Below are positions 8,520-17,154 of a DNA stretch of 64,000 nucleotides, in pieces. Origin of the DNA: Gemmatimonadota bacterium (GTDB lineage Bacteria; Gemmatimonadota; Gemmatimonadetes; Gemmatimonadales; Gemmatimonadaceae); assembly GCA_016704465.1 (NCBI GenBank), contig JADJAD010000004.1:558001-622000 (forward strand), read 5' to 3'. Positions within the stretch are counted from its first letter, which is position 1. Each line of letters starts with the position of its first letter. Under the pieces are notes generated by a model. That model did not search any database. It was not told the origin of the DNA and saw only the letters and a program-made list of their open reading frames with translations. The translations under genes were made by a program, and so were the position numbers.

Positions 8520-9817
8520 GGGAGCCGTCCGTACTTCTTCATGGCCGTCAGCAGGCGATCGACCGGCAGGGCGTACACCCGCAGGTCATTCGCCCCCGTC
8601 GTGGTCTCGGCGGCCAGCAGGGCATTGGTGATCGCGGCTTCGGTTGCCTGTGCGGTCGCCTGGAAGAGCGGGGAGATGCGGTCGTTGGTGACCATGCGAA
8701 CCGCCGTCACGCTGTCCGATGACCAGGCCCCCGGGTTGGCGGTGGAGAAGGCAATGAAGATGTCGCCCGATCCGTTGCCGCCGAAGCCTCCCTGGCGTCC
8801 GATGCCTAACGACACCCGGGTCACGAGCCGCTTGAGCTGGTGTGGCAGTAGCGGCGCATCGGTGGCCACCACCACGATGATCGACCCCTGCTCCGGTCCC
8901 TCGTCGCCCCCGCGTGCCGCGTCGCCACAGCGTCGTCGCACGCCGGAGTCGTCGATCGGCACGTCGCCGGTGACGGCAAAGCACGCGGCCAGGTCGGGGA
9001 TCTCCTCGCCGACCGGGACCCCGGCGATGCGCAGGTCGCGCCGCGACCCGTAATTGCACTGCACGAGTACCCCGACGGTGTAGCCTCCCTGCGCCGCGGT
9101 GAGCGCGCGCGACGCCGTCCCGATCCCTCCCTTGAAGCCGTGGCAGACCATGCCGGTCCCGCCCCCCACGGCGCCCTCCTTCGGCAAGCCGCCAGTGGCA
9201 TCGTCGAGCGCGGCTAGCGCGTGCGCTTCCTTCACGTGGAAGCCGTTGATGTCGTTCAACCCGCCGTCATAGGTCTCGGCGACGACCGGGAGCCACCACG
9301 GCTGCAGCACGTTGCGCTGGCCGACCTCCCACTTGATGATCGCATCGCGGACCACCCCCACACTGTGGGTGTTCGTGATGGCCACCGGCCCCTCGAGATA
9401 GCCACTCTCCTGGACCCAGGTCGTCCCGGTCATCTCGCCATTCCCGTTCAACGTGAACCAAGCGGCAAAGACCGGATCGTGGTTGCGCTTGCCCCGTGGG
9501 TGCACGACGGTGACGCCGGTCCGGACTGGACCGCTGCCCACCACCAGCTTTCCGCTGCCGCTGATCAGGGTGGCATGCCCCACCTCGACCCCCGCCACGT
9601 CGGTGATGGCATCCAGCGGTCCAGCCGTGCCACCGATCGGGAGCTTCAGGTCGCGCTCACGGGGCTTCGGCTGCGCCCCGGCGGGTTGGGCGAGGGCGAG
9701 GGAGAGGGAGAGGGAGAGGGCGAGGGAGACGGCGACGCCCATCGGGACGACGCCCGCCCGGCCGAGTCGAACAACGGTGGCGTGCAGGCGGTGGGCGGCG
9801 AGTCGGAAGCGAGACAT
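8516..9817 (-). CDS. DmpA-type (P1/S58) aminopeptidase, exported
   Basis: Member of the self-cleaving DmpA/BapA peptidase family, which removes N-terminal D- or beta-amino acids from short peptides. From the ATG at 9817 it is 433 residues with a signal peptide whose core is an Ala/Leu/Ser run ending QPAGAQ. Family landmarks: GGTGMVCHGFKGGIGTASR, the alpha-subunit asparagine in VLVQCNYGSR, then EQGSIIVVVATDAPLLPHQL. Autocleavage at the Gly-Ser bond before SIIVV (Ser about 312) would leave a 122-residue beta subunit, close to the size known for DmpA. NGSGDIFIAFSTAN follows. It overlaps the flavoprotein gene by 4 nt, so peptide cleavage and oxidation of a released amine may be linked; that link is inference. 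An upstream in-frame extension to 9970 looks non-coding. Confidence 0.88.
   Translation of the reverse strand: MSRFRLAAHRLHATVVRLGRAGVVPMGVAVSLALSLSLSLALAQPAGAQPKPRERDLKLPIGGTAGPLDAITDVAGVEVGHATLISGSGKLVVGSGPVRTGVTVVHPRGKRNHDPVFAAWFTLNGNGEMTGTTWVQESGYLEGPVAITNTHSVGVVRDAIIKWEVGQRNVLQPWWLPVVAETYDGGLNDINGFHVKEAHALAALDDATGGLPKEGAVGGGTGMVCHGFKGGIGTASRALTAAQGGYTVGVLVQCNYGSRRDLRIAGVPVGEEIPDLAACFAVTGDVPIDDSGVRRRCGDAARGGDEGPEQGSIIVVVATDAPLLPHQLKRLVTRVSLGIGRQGGFGGNGSGDIFIAFSTANPGAWSSDSVTAVRMVTNDRISPLFQATAQATEAAITNALLAAETTTGANDLRVYALPVDRLLTAMKKYGRLP
9692..9727. repeat. Hexanucleotide repeat inside signal peptide
   Basis: Six units of gaggga/gagggc lie on the plus strand within the signal peptide of the DmpA-like gene. 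On the coding strand they encode the alternating Ser/Ala-Leu core of the signal sequence. Unit gain or loss would lengthen the hydrophobic core by two residues without a frameshift. Confidence 0.8.
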
Positions 9818-10009
9818 GGGCTCGAGGGGGAAGGTTGGCCCAAACTTCGCCGCACGATCGCCCCCTCGCCAGAGCGCCGCGCCGTCAACTGCACAGCGCT
9901 CGCCGCACCGAAGCCCCGAAGACGCACTGCCGCGCAGTCCCCGCGTGTGCCTCCCACCGCGGCCGGCCATCGGGCATCGGCGCCCGACTGCCGGCCCTCG
10001 GCGCCGCGC

Positions 10010-11339
10010 TCACGCCACGCGCTGCAGCGCCCGACCCAGCAGGTCCACAACCTGGTCGATCTGGGCGCGCTCGATAATGAGCGGGGGAGAGAGCGCGATC
10101 GTGTCGGCGGTCGTGCGAATCAACAGGCCGGTCCGGAAACAGTCGATGTGACAGTCCATGGCCCGCGCGCCGACCGCGCCGGGACGCGACTCGAGCTCGA
10201 TCCCCGCCACCAGCCCGATGTTGCGAATGTCGATCACGTACGGCTTGTCGCGCAGCGAGTGCACCGCGTCCTGCCAGTACGCGGCGAGGTCGGCGGCGCG
10301 TGCAAAGAGCCCCTCCTCTCGATAGACCTCGAGCGTCGCGAGCCCGGCGGCGCAGGCCAGCGGGTGGCCGGAGTACGTGTAGCCGTGAAAGAACTCGATC
10401 CCGCTCGTCGAGGTGTTGACGACCGCGTCGTGGATCCCGTGGCGCACGAAGACGGCCCCCATCGGCACGTTGCCGTTGGTGATCCCCTTGGCGACCGTCA
10501 TGAGGTCGGGAACGACACCGAAATAGTCGGCGGCGAACGGCGCACCTAACCGCCCAAAGCCTGTGATCACCTCGTCGAAGATGAGCAGGATACCGTGCGC
10601 GTCGCAAATGGCGCGCAACCGCTCCAGGTAGCCGACAGGGGGAATCAGCACCCCGGTCGATCCGGCCACCGGCTCCACGACGACCGCGGCAATCGTGTCA
10701 CCTCCGTGCTGCTGGGCCAGCGCCTCGAGCGCGTCGGCCAGGTCGGCGCCCTCCGCCGGCTGCCCCTTGCTGAAGAAATTCCCGGCGATGCCAGTGCGTG
10801 TGCGGCAGGTGATCCACGTGCGGCATGAGGTACGGCAGGTAGGGGTTCCGGTTGGCGGGAATGCCGCCGACCGCGATGCCGCCGAAGCCGACTCCGTGAT
10901 AGCCGCGCTGCCGCCCGACGAATCGCGTCCGCTGGCCGTCGCCGCGGGCCTGGTGATAGGCGATCGCGATCTTGAGTGCCGAGTCGATCGCCTCGGAGCC
11001 CGAGTTGGTGAAGAACACATGGTCAAGGTCGCCCGGCGCCAGCTCGGCAAGCTGCGTCGCCAGCTGAAACGACAACGGATGTCCGAGGTTGAATCCGGGG
11101 GCGTAGTCGAGCGTCGCCGCGCTCCGCGCGATTGCCTCCACGATCTGCTCCCGCCCGTGCCCGGCGTTCACGCACCAGAGCCCCGCGGTCCCGTCGAGGA
11201 TCTCGTTGCCGTCGACATCGGTGTAATACATCCCCTTGGCCGATGCGACCAGCCGCGGGGCCTTCTTGAACGCCTTGTTGGCGGTGAACGGCATCCAGAG
11301 CTCGTCGAGCGAGAGGCCGGAGAGGGCGGTCTGGGACAT
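10010..11339 (-). pseudogene. Class III omega-aminotransferase, frameshifted
   Basis: Two overlapping frames together make one beta-alanine/omega-amino acid:pyruvate-type aminotransferase of about 442 residues. The first part starts MSQTALSGLSLDELWMPFTA (ATG 11339) and runs through FFTNSGSEAIDSALKIA and HVDHLPHTH. The second resumes at GNFFSKGQPAEG and carries the aspartate in LLIFDEVITGFGRLG and the PLP lysine in TVAKGITNG, ending LLGRALQRVA. The break lies at about 10781-10786: removing one base from a cgccggg run restores HTHWHRGNFFSKGQP, and the total length is 1 over a multiple of three, which fits a single-base insertion. The rest is undamaged, so either a recent mutation or a sequencing error is likely. 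The expected reaction is amino transfer from an omega-amine to pyruvate. Confidence 0.85.
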
Positions 11340-11599
11340 GGTCGAGAGGACGAAGGGTCGAGACGCAGGCACGCGAACCGGGAATAAACTGGCACCGGGT
11401 CGGGGTGACGTCCACAGCCCGAACCGGACCGAAGCGGTTACGGTGCGTCGGGGCTTCGGCTCCGCCCTCGGACCGATCCCGCGCACCGCCACGCTTGCGC
11501 GCGTTGTCTCCCGGGAACAGGATTGCCCTCACAGCGCGCCGCGCCCCGTGACCCGCTCACGTGACGCCGGCGCCCGTCTCACCCCAAGTCCCATCGCGC

Positions 11600-12685
11600 A
11601 TGCGCCGACGCCAGTTCGTAGTCTCACTCGCCGCCACGGCAGCCGCCGCGCGCCTGGACGCCCAGCGCACGTCGCCCATTCCGCGTCGCTCGCCGCTCCC
11701 CCGTCCGCGCCCCGACGCCCTGATCTTCGATGCCATGGGCGAACTGCGCATGGAGTACACCGACGACATCGTGCGCGACATGCTCGCCAGCGGCATGGAC
11801 GCGATCACCATCACCCTGTGCGACCCGAAGCCCGAAGGGAACGAGGCGGTCGCCCTGGCCATCGATTCGCTCGCCGAGCACGATCGCTACCTCGCCTCGC
11901 ACCCCGAGTTCTTCGTGAAGGCCACCGCGGTCGCCGACATCGACCGGGCACGCCGGGCGGGGAAGCTCGCGGTCTTCTACCTGTACCAGAACACCGTGCA
12001 ATTTGGTGAATCGCTCGACCGCATCGACGTCTTCCATCGACTCGGGCTGCGGTCGTGCCAGATGACCTACAACACGAAGAACTTCGCCGGCGTCGGTTGC
12101 TGGGAGACCGGGGGCGTCTCGCCGTTCGGCCTCCAGATGATCCAGCGGCTAAACGAACGGCGGATCCTCATCGACCTGTCACACGCGAACATGCAGACGA
12201 TGGGCGAGACAATCGCGGCCTCGAAGGCGCCCGTCACCATCTCGCACACCGCATGCATGGCGGTGCACGAAAATCGGCGCAACACAACGGACGAGAACTT
12301 GAGGGCGCTGGCGCAGCGCGGCGGCGTGGTCGGCATCTGCCAGATGCGTCCCTTCCTCACGCACAAGAAGAGCGACAACCTCCCGGCGTACTTCGACCAC
12401 ATCATGCACGCCATCAATGTCGCCGGTGTGGAGCACGTCGGGATCGGCAGCGACCGCGATCACCGCGTGATCACGCTCTCCCCGGAGTATGTGGCCGAGT
12501 TGAAGAAAGAGGAGGGGAGCCAGGTCAACGACAGCGAGCTCCCGTACTTCATCGACGCGCTCAACGGGCCGCGCCGCATGGAGGTCGTCTGGGACGGACT
12601 GGTGCAGCGCGGACTCCCCACGCGCGACGTCGAGCGCGTGATGGGAGGCAACGTCTACCGGTTGTACAAGGAGGTCGTGGGCTGA
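11600..12685 (+). CDS. Secreted membrane dipeptidase-like protein (peptidase M19)
   Basis: About 361 residues from the ATG at 11600, whose product starts MRRRQFVVSLAATAAAARL, a Tat-like signal; an in-frame codon at 11561 would add 13 residues. M19 renal-dipeptidase features are present: LIDLSHAN and ITISHTACMAV supply candidate zinc histidines, and GIGSDRDH the C-terminal aspartate region. The usual N-terminal HxD zinc motif of M19 enzymes is not seen; the equivalent place reads LIFDAMGELR. It therefore belongs to a divergent subgroup or has altered metal binding. Family reaction: hydrolysis of dipeptides, often of D- or dehydro-amino acids. It is transcribed divergently from the frameshifted aminotransferase, with a 260-base gap lacking recognisable genes. 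Confidence 0.82.
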   Translation: MRRRQFVVSLAATAAAARLDAQRTSPIPRRSPLPRPRPDALIFDAMGELRMEYTDDIVRDMLASGMDAITITLCDPKPEGNEAVALAIDSLAEHDRYLASHPEFFVKATAVADIDRARRAGKLAVFYLYQNTVQFGESLDRIDVFHRLGLRSCQMTYNTKNFAGVGCWETGGVSPFGLQMIQRLNERRILIDLSHANMQTMGETIAASKAPVTISHTACMAVHENRRNTTDENLRALAQRGGVVGICQMRPFLTHKKSDNLPAYFDHIMHAINVAGVEHVGIGSDRDHRVITLSPEYVAELKKEEGSQVNDSELPYFIDALNGPRRMEVVWDGLVQRGLPTRDVERVMGGNVYRLYKEVVG

Positions 12686-12745
12686 CGAGGACGCGCCTCA
12701 CCCCGCCTGCCTAACGCCGATCCGCCTCAGTCCGCCAGCCGCGCC

Positions 12746-13527
12746 CTATTGCCGGTCGTCCGTCGCGGCGGGGGCGGGGGGAATGGGTCGCTCGTCGGTG
12801 TCGGCGTCCTCCGCGGCCATCTCGGCGTCCGCCGCCGCTTCCCGCTTCACGGTTTCCCGCTGGATGGCGTCGCGCTCGGCTCGATAGCGGGCGTACCACT
12901 CGCGCGTGACCTCGCCCGCCAGCTCGCGGTTCCCCAACCCGAAGGAGAGCGCGAGCGCCAGGGCGACGGCGCCGAACAGGATGGCAAAGGCGGTGGTGAC
13001 GATGTCCGAGGCGATCCCGAGCTCCTGGAGCGCCATGAAGATGGCGAGCACCACGACCATCCATCGTCCGATCCGGGCCAGCGTCGGGCCGCCCTGCACG
13101 CCCCCGGCCGAGGCCATGATCAGCCCCCCGGTGAACCGCCCAAGGACGATGCCGACAATCAGGATCACGATGGCCGACATCAGCGACGGGATGTAGCCGA
13201 CCAATTCGGCGAACACCCCCGCCAGCGACTCCATGCCTAACGCGTTGGCGGCCAGCATGATGACCGCGAACATCACGAACCAGAACAGGACCTTCCCAAG
13301 GACCCGCGTCGGGTTGAAGTGGGCACCCGTGCGTTCGACCGCCTCCAGCACTCCACCACGCTCCAGCCACTGGTTCAGGCGCAACTTGCGCAGGATGCGG
13401 TCGGCACCTTCTCGACCAGCTTCGCCATGAGGTAGCCGGCGAAGAGGATGATGAGCGCCCCACCCAATGCGGGCACGATGTCGGCGAGCTGGGCGAAGCT
13501 GTCCTGCAGGCGTTCGAGGAACGTCAC
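12746..13527 (-). pseudogene. Conserved TM-helix membrane protein (MscS-related), frameshifted
   Basis: Two frames combine into a membrane protein of about 260 residues. The first frame starts at GTG 13527 and reads VTFLERLQDSFAQLADIVPA, followed by a membrane helix (ALIILFAGYLMAKLVEK). It then needs one added base (about 13405-13411) to continue as ADRILRKLRLNQWLERGG in the second frame, which has three or four more hydrophobic helices (LFWFVMFAVIMLAANALG, MSAIVILIVGIVLG, AILFGAVALALALSFGLG) and a charged tail. This arrangement matches the conserved TM-helix-repeat proteins related to small mechanosensitive channels. The length is 2 over a multiple of three, consistent with a one-base deletion. 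Function is otherwise unknown. Confidence 0.75.
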
Positions 13528-13668
13528 GTCGTGGGGGCGCGCGGCGCCCGGGTTCGGGATGCGGTTGGCGGATAAGCCGCCAATCCAACGACGGGGAAGC
13601 TAGCGCCCCCGCAGCCGGCCTGCACCGGCAGACGAGGGAGACGCATCGCGGCCGTTGTCGTCACGCGC

Positions 13669-13890
13669 TCAGTTCCGGGTGCCCCGCTTGAGGTCGAAGA
13701 TCACCGACCGATGGCAGCCCGGGCAGAGAAACCACTCGCGACGTCGCGCGTAGCCCAGTCCGAACGACCCGCCGCCCAGCGACCGGCGGTTCATGGTCAC
13801 CTGGCAACGCGGGCAGACGGCGCCCTCGCCCGCCCCGACCGCGCGCCGCACCTCGGCCTCTTCGGCGGTCGTGAACTTGGCCGTGTCCAT
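13669..13890 (-). CDS. Small zinc-ribbon protein
   Basis: A 73-residue protein with two CxxC pairs, CPRCQVTMNRR and WFLCPGCHRSV, spaced as in zinc ribbons, so it probably binds one zinc ion. The N-terminus (MDTAKFTTAEEAEVRRAV) is helical and charged. It starts with the A of the stop codon of the upstream oxidoreductase gene (TGATG), so the two are translationally coupled. The function is unknown; possible roles are nucleic-acid or protein binding. Confidence 0.72.
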   Translation of the reverse strand: MDTAKFTTAEEAEVRRAVGAGEGAVCPRCQVTMNRRSLGGGSFGLGYARRREWFLCPGCHRSVIFDLKRGTRN

Positions 13891-14987
13891 CAGCCGGGCG
13901 CTCGCTGATCGATGGCCACGTCACCGTCCACCGCGACGACCACCTTGCCGAATTGCCCCCCGGACTGGAGCCGCGAATACGCATCGGCGGCCCGCGACAT
14001 GGGATGCACGGAGTCGACGACGGCGCGTACGCGTCCGTCGGCGAAGGCGGCCGTGGCGGCGGCGAACTCAGTCTCGTTTCCCATGGTCGACCCCATGATC
14101 GTCCACTGATTCCAGAACAGCCGGCGCACGTCGGTCTGCACCATCGGCCCGGAGGTACCGCCGCAGGTGACCAGGCGCCCGCGCTTTCCCAGGGCACCTA
14201 ACGACTGCCCCCACGTCTTCTCGCCCACGCTGTCGATGACGACGTGCACCCCGCGCTTGCCGGTGCGCGCGCGCACTTCCCGTCCGACATCCACGTCGCC
14301 GTGGAGCAGCAGTTCGTCGGCCCCGAACGCCTTGGCCCTCTCCAGCTTCTCCTCGCTGCCCGAGGTGACCCAGACCCGCGCGCCGAGCGACTTGCAGATC
14401 TGCAGTGCCGCGAGCGCCACACCGCCGCCGATCCCCCAGATGAGGACATCTTCCCCCGCCTGCACGCGCGCCTTGCTCACCACCATGCGCCAGGCGGTGA
14501 GTGTCGCCAGCGGGAACGCCGCGGCCTCGGCCATCGGGATCGTCTCGGGGATGCGCACCACGTTGGACTCGGGGACGACGACCAGGTCGCAAATCGTCCC
14601 CGGAAAGTGCTCGCCGAGGATGCCGTATCGAAGGCAGAGCGGCGAGTCGCCGGAGAGGCAGTATTCGCAGCTGCGGCAGCTGATGCCCGGGTTCAGGACC
14701 ACGTGGTCGCCCACCCCGACCGACGTCACCTCTTCGCCGACCGACTCCACCACGCCAGCGCCGTCCGATCCGACGATCCACGGCGGGGTGATGGTGATGT
14801 GCTTGAGTCCGCCCAGCATCCAGAGATCCAGGCGGTTGAGCGCCGCCGCCTTCATGCGGACCCGCACGTCGGTCGCGGACTGCAGCGAGGGGGCCGGAAC
14901 GTCGTCGCGAAGCTGGAGCTGCTCGAGTCCCCCGTGTGCCGAGATGGTCAGTGCGCGCACGCGTTGAGTAGTGAAGGGTGAGTGCAT
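13890..14987 (-). CDS. Zinc-binding MDR-family dehydrogenase / quinone reductase
   Basis: A medium-chain dehydrogenase/reductase of about 365 residues. It has the structural-zinc cysteines (CRSCEYCLSGDSPLC) and a Rossmann motif in LIWGIGGGVALAALQ. In the catalytic zone the usual GHExxG is GSDGAGVVESVG, so the catalytic zinc histidine is replaced by Asp, as in zinc-independent quinone-reductase-like members. An NAD(P)H-dependent reduction or oxidation of an alcohol, quinone or enone is likely; the substrate is unknown. I chose the ATG at 14987 (MHSPFTTQRVRALTI); ATG 14996 would add three residues. The stop overlaps the zinc-ribbon gene by one base. A 79-90 base gap separates it from the divergent odhB. 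Confidence 0.82.
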   Translation of the reverse strand: MHSPFTTQRVRALTISAHGGLEQLQLRDDVPAPSLQSATDVRVRMKAAALNRLDLWMLGGLKHITITPPWIVGSDGAGVVESVGEEVTSVGVGDHVVLNPGISCRSCEYCLSGDSPLCLRYGILGEHFPGTICDLVVVPESNVVRIPETIPMAEAAAFPLATLTAWRMVVSKARVQAGEDVLIWGIGGGVALAALQICKSLGARVWVTSGSEEKLERAKAFGADELLLHGDVDVGREVRARTGKRGVHVVIDSVGEKTWGQSLGALGKRGRLVTCGGTSGPMVQTDVRRLFWNQWTIMGSTMGNETEFAAATAAFADGRVRAVVDSVHPMSRAADAYSRLQSGGQFGKVVVAVDGDVAIDQRAPG

Positions 14988-15074
14988 CCGATACATTCCG
15001 GCACGTTCGCTACCGGTTGCCGGGAGCTCCCGCATGGTAGCGGTGCCACCATCGTCATAGCCCGGATTCTGGCA

Positions 15075-16424
15075 ATGCTCTCGATTAAAGTGCCCCCCCT
15101 TGGAGAGTCCATCGTGGAAGCCACCATCTCGCGGTGGCTCAAGAAGGAAGGGGACCCGGTCGCCTCGGGCGAGACGCTGGTCGAGCTGGAGACCGACAAG
15201 GTAACGGTCGAGGTTCCGGCCCAGAAAGCGGGCGTGCTCGTCCGTCGCCTGAAGCAGGAAGGGGACGTGGTGAACGTGAACGACGTGCTGTGCGAGCTGG
15301 ACGAGTCGGCACAGGCGGGTTCCTCATCCTCCGCGACTGCGGCAGCCCCACCGGCCGCGGCCCCTCCCGCGGTGCCTGCCGCTGCACCGACTGCCTCGCC
15401 CCCAGGCGGCCAGGCGCCCGCCGCTCCTGCGTCGCAACCGACGGCCAGCGCCGGCGATCCTCGCAGCGCGCCGGCCGCGCGCCGCATCGCGGCCGAGGAG
15501 GGCGTTGATCTCGCGACCGTCTCCGGAACCGGTCGCGGCGGCGTCATCAGCAAGCCGGACGTGATCGAGCACATCGCGGCGGCAGCGACCACGACCATGC
15601 CCGCATCGGCGCCGCCCGCGGCCGCACGGGTGACCCCGGCTGCCCCAGCCGCCCCGGCGCCCGCTGCCTCACCCGCTCCAGCCCCGTCGCGTCCCGCTCC
15701 GTCGGCCCCCAAGGTCGCCCAGTCGGGGGCGCGCGAGTCGCGCGAGAAGATGAGCACGCGCCGGCGCCGCATCGCCGAGCACCTGCTCGAGTCGCAGCAC
15801 TCCACCGCGCACCTGACCACGTTCAACGAGATCGACCTGACTGCGGTCGAAACGTTGCGTGGCCGCATCAAGGAACGGATCGAGAAGGAGCACGGCGTCC
15901 GCCTGTCCATGATGCCGTTCTTCGTGAAGGCGGCGTGCATGGCGCTCAAGCAGTACCCGGTGGTGAATGCCAAGGTCGATGGCGACCACATCCAGTACCA
16001 CCACTTCGTGAACATGGGGATCGCCGTCGCGTCCGACGCCGGGCTCGTCGTTCCGAACGTGAAGGATGCTGATTCGCTCAGCCTGCTCGACATCGCACGC
16101 GGCATCGTGACGGTGGCCAAGAAGGCACGCGACGGCAAGCTGACGATGGACGACCTGACTGGCGGCACCTTCACCATCACCAACGGCGGTGTCTTCGGCT
16201 CGCTCATCTCCACGCCGATCATCAACTTCCCACAGGCCGGCATCCTCGGCCTGCACAAGACACAGGATCGGCCAATGGCGGTGAACGGCGAGGTCGTCAT
16301 CCGGCCGATGATGTACGTCGCGCTCTCGTACGACCACCGCATCATCGACGGTCAACAGGCCGTGCTCTTCCTGGTCAAGATCAAGGAGCTGATGGAAGAC
16401 CCGGCGCTGATGGTCGTGGAGTAG
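15075..16424 (+). CDS. odhB: Dihydrolipoyllysine succinyltransferase, E2 of 2-oxoglutarate dehydrogenase
   Basis: A 449-residue E2 component. Residues 1-76 form one lipoyl domain with the lipoylated lysine in ELETDKVTVEV. An Ala/Pro linker follows (about 85-125), then an E3-binding domain (SAPAARRIAAEEGVDLATVSGTGRGG), a second Ala/Pro linker and the acyltransferase domain. The active site is SYDHRIIDGQQAV near the C-terminus. The start IKVPPLGESIVEATI is typical of succinyltransferases rather than pyruvate E2. It transfers succinyl groups to CoA in the TCA cycle. lpdA (E3) lies 730 bases downstream on the same strand, but no E1 (odhA) is in the window. A strong terminator follows the stop codon, so lpdA needs its own promoter. 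Confidence 0.93.
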   Translation: MLSIKVPPLGESIVEATISRWLKKEGDPVASGETLVELETDKVTVEVPAQKAGVLVRRLKQEGDVVNVNDVLCELDESAQAGSSSSATAAAPPAAAPPAVPAAAPTASPPGGQAPAAPASQPTASAGDPRSAPAARRIAAEEGVDLATVSGTGRGGVISKPDVIEHIAAAATTTMPASAPPAAARVTPAAPAAPAPAASPAPAPSRPAPSAPKVAQSGARESREKMSTRRRRIAEHLLESQHSTAHLTTFNEIDLTAVETLRGRIKERIEKEHGVRLSMMPFFVKAACMALKQYPVVNAKVDGDHIQYHHFVNMGIAVASDAGLVVPNVKDADSLSLLDIARGIVTVAKKARDGKLTMDDLTGGTFTITNGGVFGSLISTPIINFPQAGILGLHKTQDRPMAVNGEVVIRPMMYVALSYDHRIIDGQQAVLFLVKIKELMEDPALMVVE

Positions 16425-16448
16425 GCAGGACGACGGGAGGTAATGAGT

Positions 16449-16485
16449 GGGGGGCGGCTCCGATGCGGAGCTGCCCCCCTTTCGT
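16449..16485 (+). terminator. Rho-independent terminator after odhB
   Basis: A 14-bp GC-rich stem (16449-16462 pairing with 16466-16479, one G-T wobble) with a three-base ATG loop is followed by a T-rich run (tttcgtctttt). It sits 25 bases after the odhB stop codon. Confidence 0.88.
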
Positions 16486-16599
16486 CTTTTCGCAGCAAAC
16501 CCTTTCGGCGCGTGCGGCATCCAAGCTACTGAGGCGTGTGATCGGAACGTGAATCCAACGGCACACGCCTCCGTAGTGTGAGCAACAGGAGCGCAACAC

Positions 16600-17037
16600 A
16601 TGCCCAACGAATACGCCTTCACACCACTTCCCCCGTCTCGATCCGCTATGCGCCTGCCCGCGCCGCTTGGTGCGCTGGCTGGGAACTGGCGCGGGGAGAT
16701 GATCATCGATGGCACCGGTGAGCGTGTGCCGTTCACCCTCCTGCGAGACCAGAGCAGTGATGCGGCGGTCGCCGGCCGCTTTCTTTTCTTTGCCACGCGC
16801 GACGTGCCACCGACGGGCATGAAGCTGCTCGAGGCAGCCAACTCGGTCTTCGTGGCACTCGTCGGGCCGTACTACTGCCCCCGGGAAAACGCCGACGTCA
16901 TGACCGTCTTCGAGGGGACGCGCGACGGGCAGCGCATCGAGGGGTCCTTCTACACCCGCGTGCAGAACTGGCGCAATACGCTTCGCAGCGGACAGTTCAG
17001 CGCGACTCGCGCCGCCAGCAGCACTCGGGCGGCATAG
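16600..17037 (+). CDS. Hypothetical protein, probable small beta-barrel
   Basis: A 145-residue protein with no recognised family. The central part alternates hydrophobic and polar residues, GNWRGEMIIDGTGERVPFTLL and FEGTRDGQRIEGSFYTR, as in lipocalin- or META-like small beta-barrels. No signal peptide or membrane helix is visible. It sits between odhB and lpdA on the same strand, but terminators and spacing suggest separate transcription. An in-frame ATG at codon 17 (MRLPAPLGALAGNW) is an alternative start. Confidence 0.6.
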   Translation: MPNEYAFTPLPPSRSAMRLPAPLGALAGNWRGEMIIDGTGERVPFTLLRDQSSDAAVAGRFLFFATRDVPPTGMKLLEAANSVFVALVGPYYCPRENADVMTVFEGTRDGQRIEGSFYTRVQNWRNTLRSGQFSATRAASSTRAA

Positions 17038-17154
17038 CGGACGCGATCTTGGGGCACCGCAGGGGACCGCGGTGTGGGGAGCGGGTGCGGTCGCGATGAG
17101 CGGCCGCACCCGCTTAGTTTGCGGGACTTCCCTCTCCCGAAACTCCATTCTCCG

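Noticed and set aside
6963..9053. A 696-codon open frame antisense to the flavoprotein and peptidase
   Set aside because: No protein family or hydrophobic pattern; both genes on the other strand are clear.
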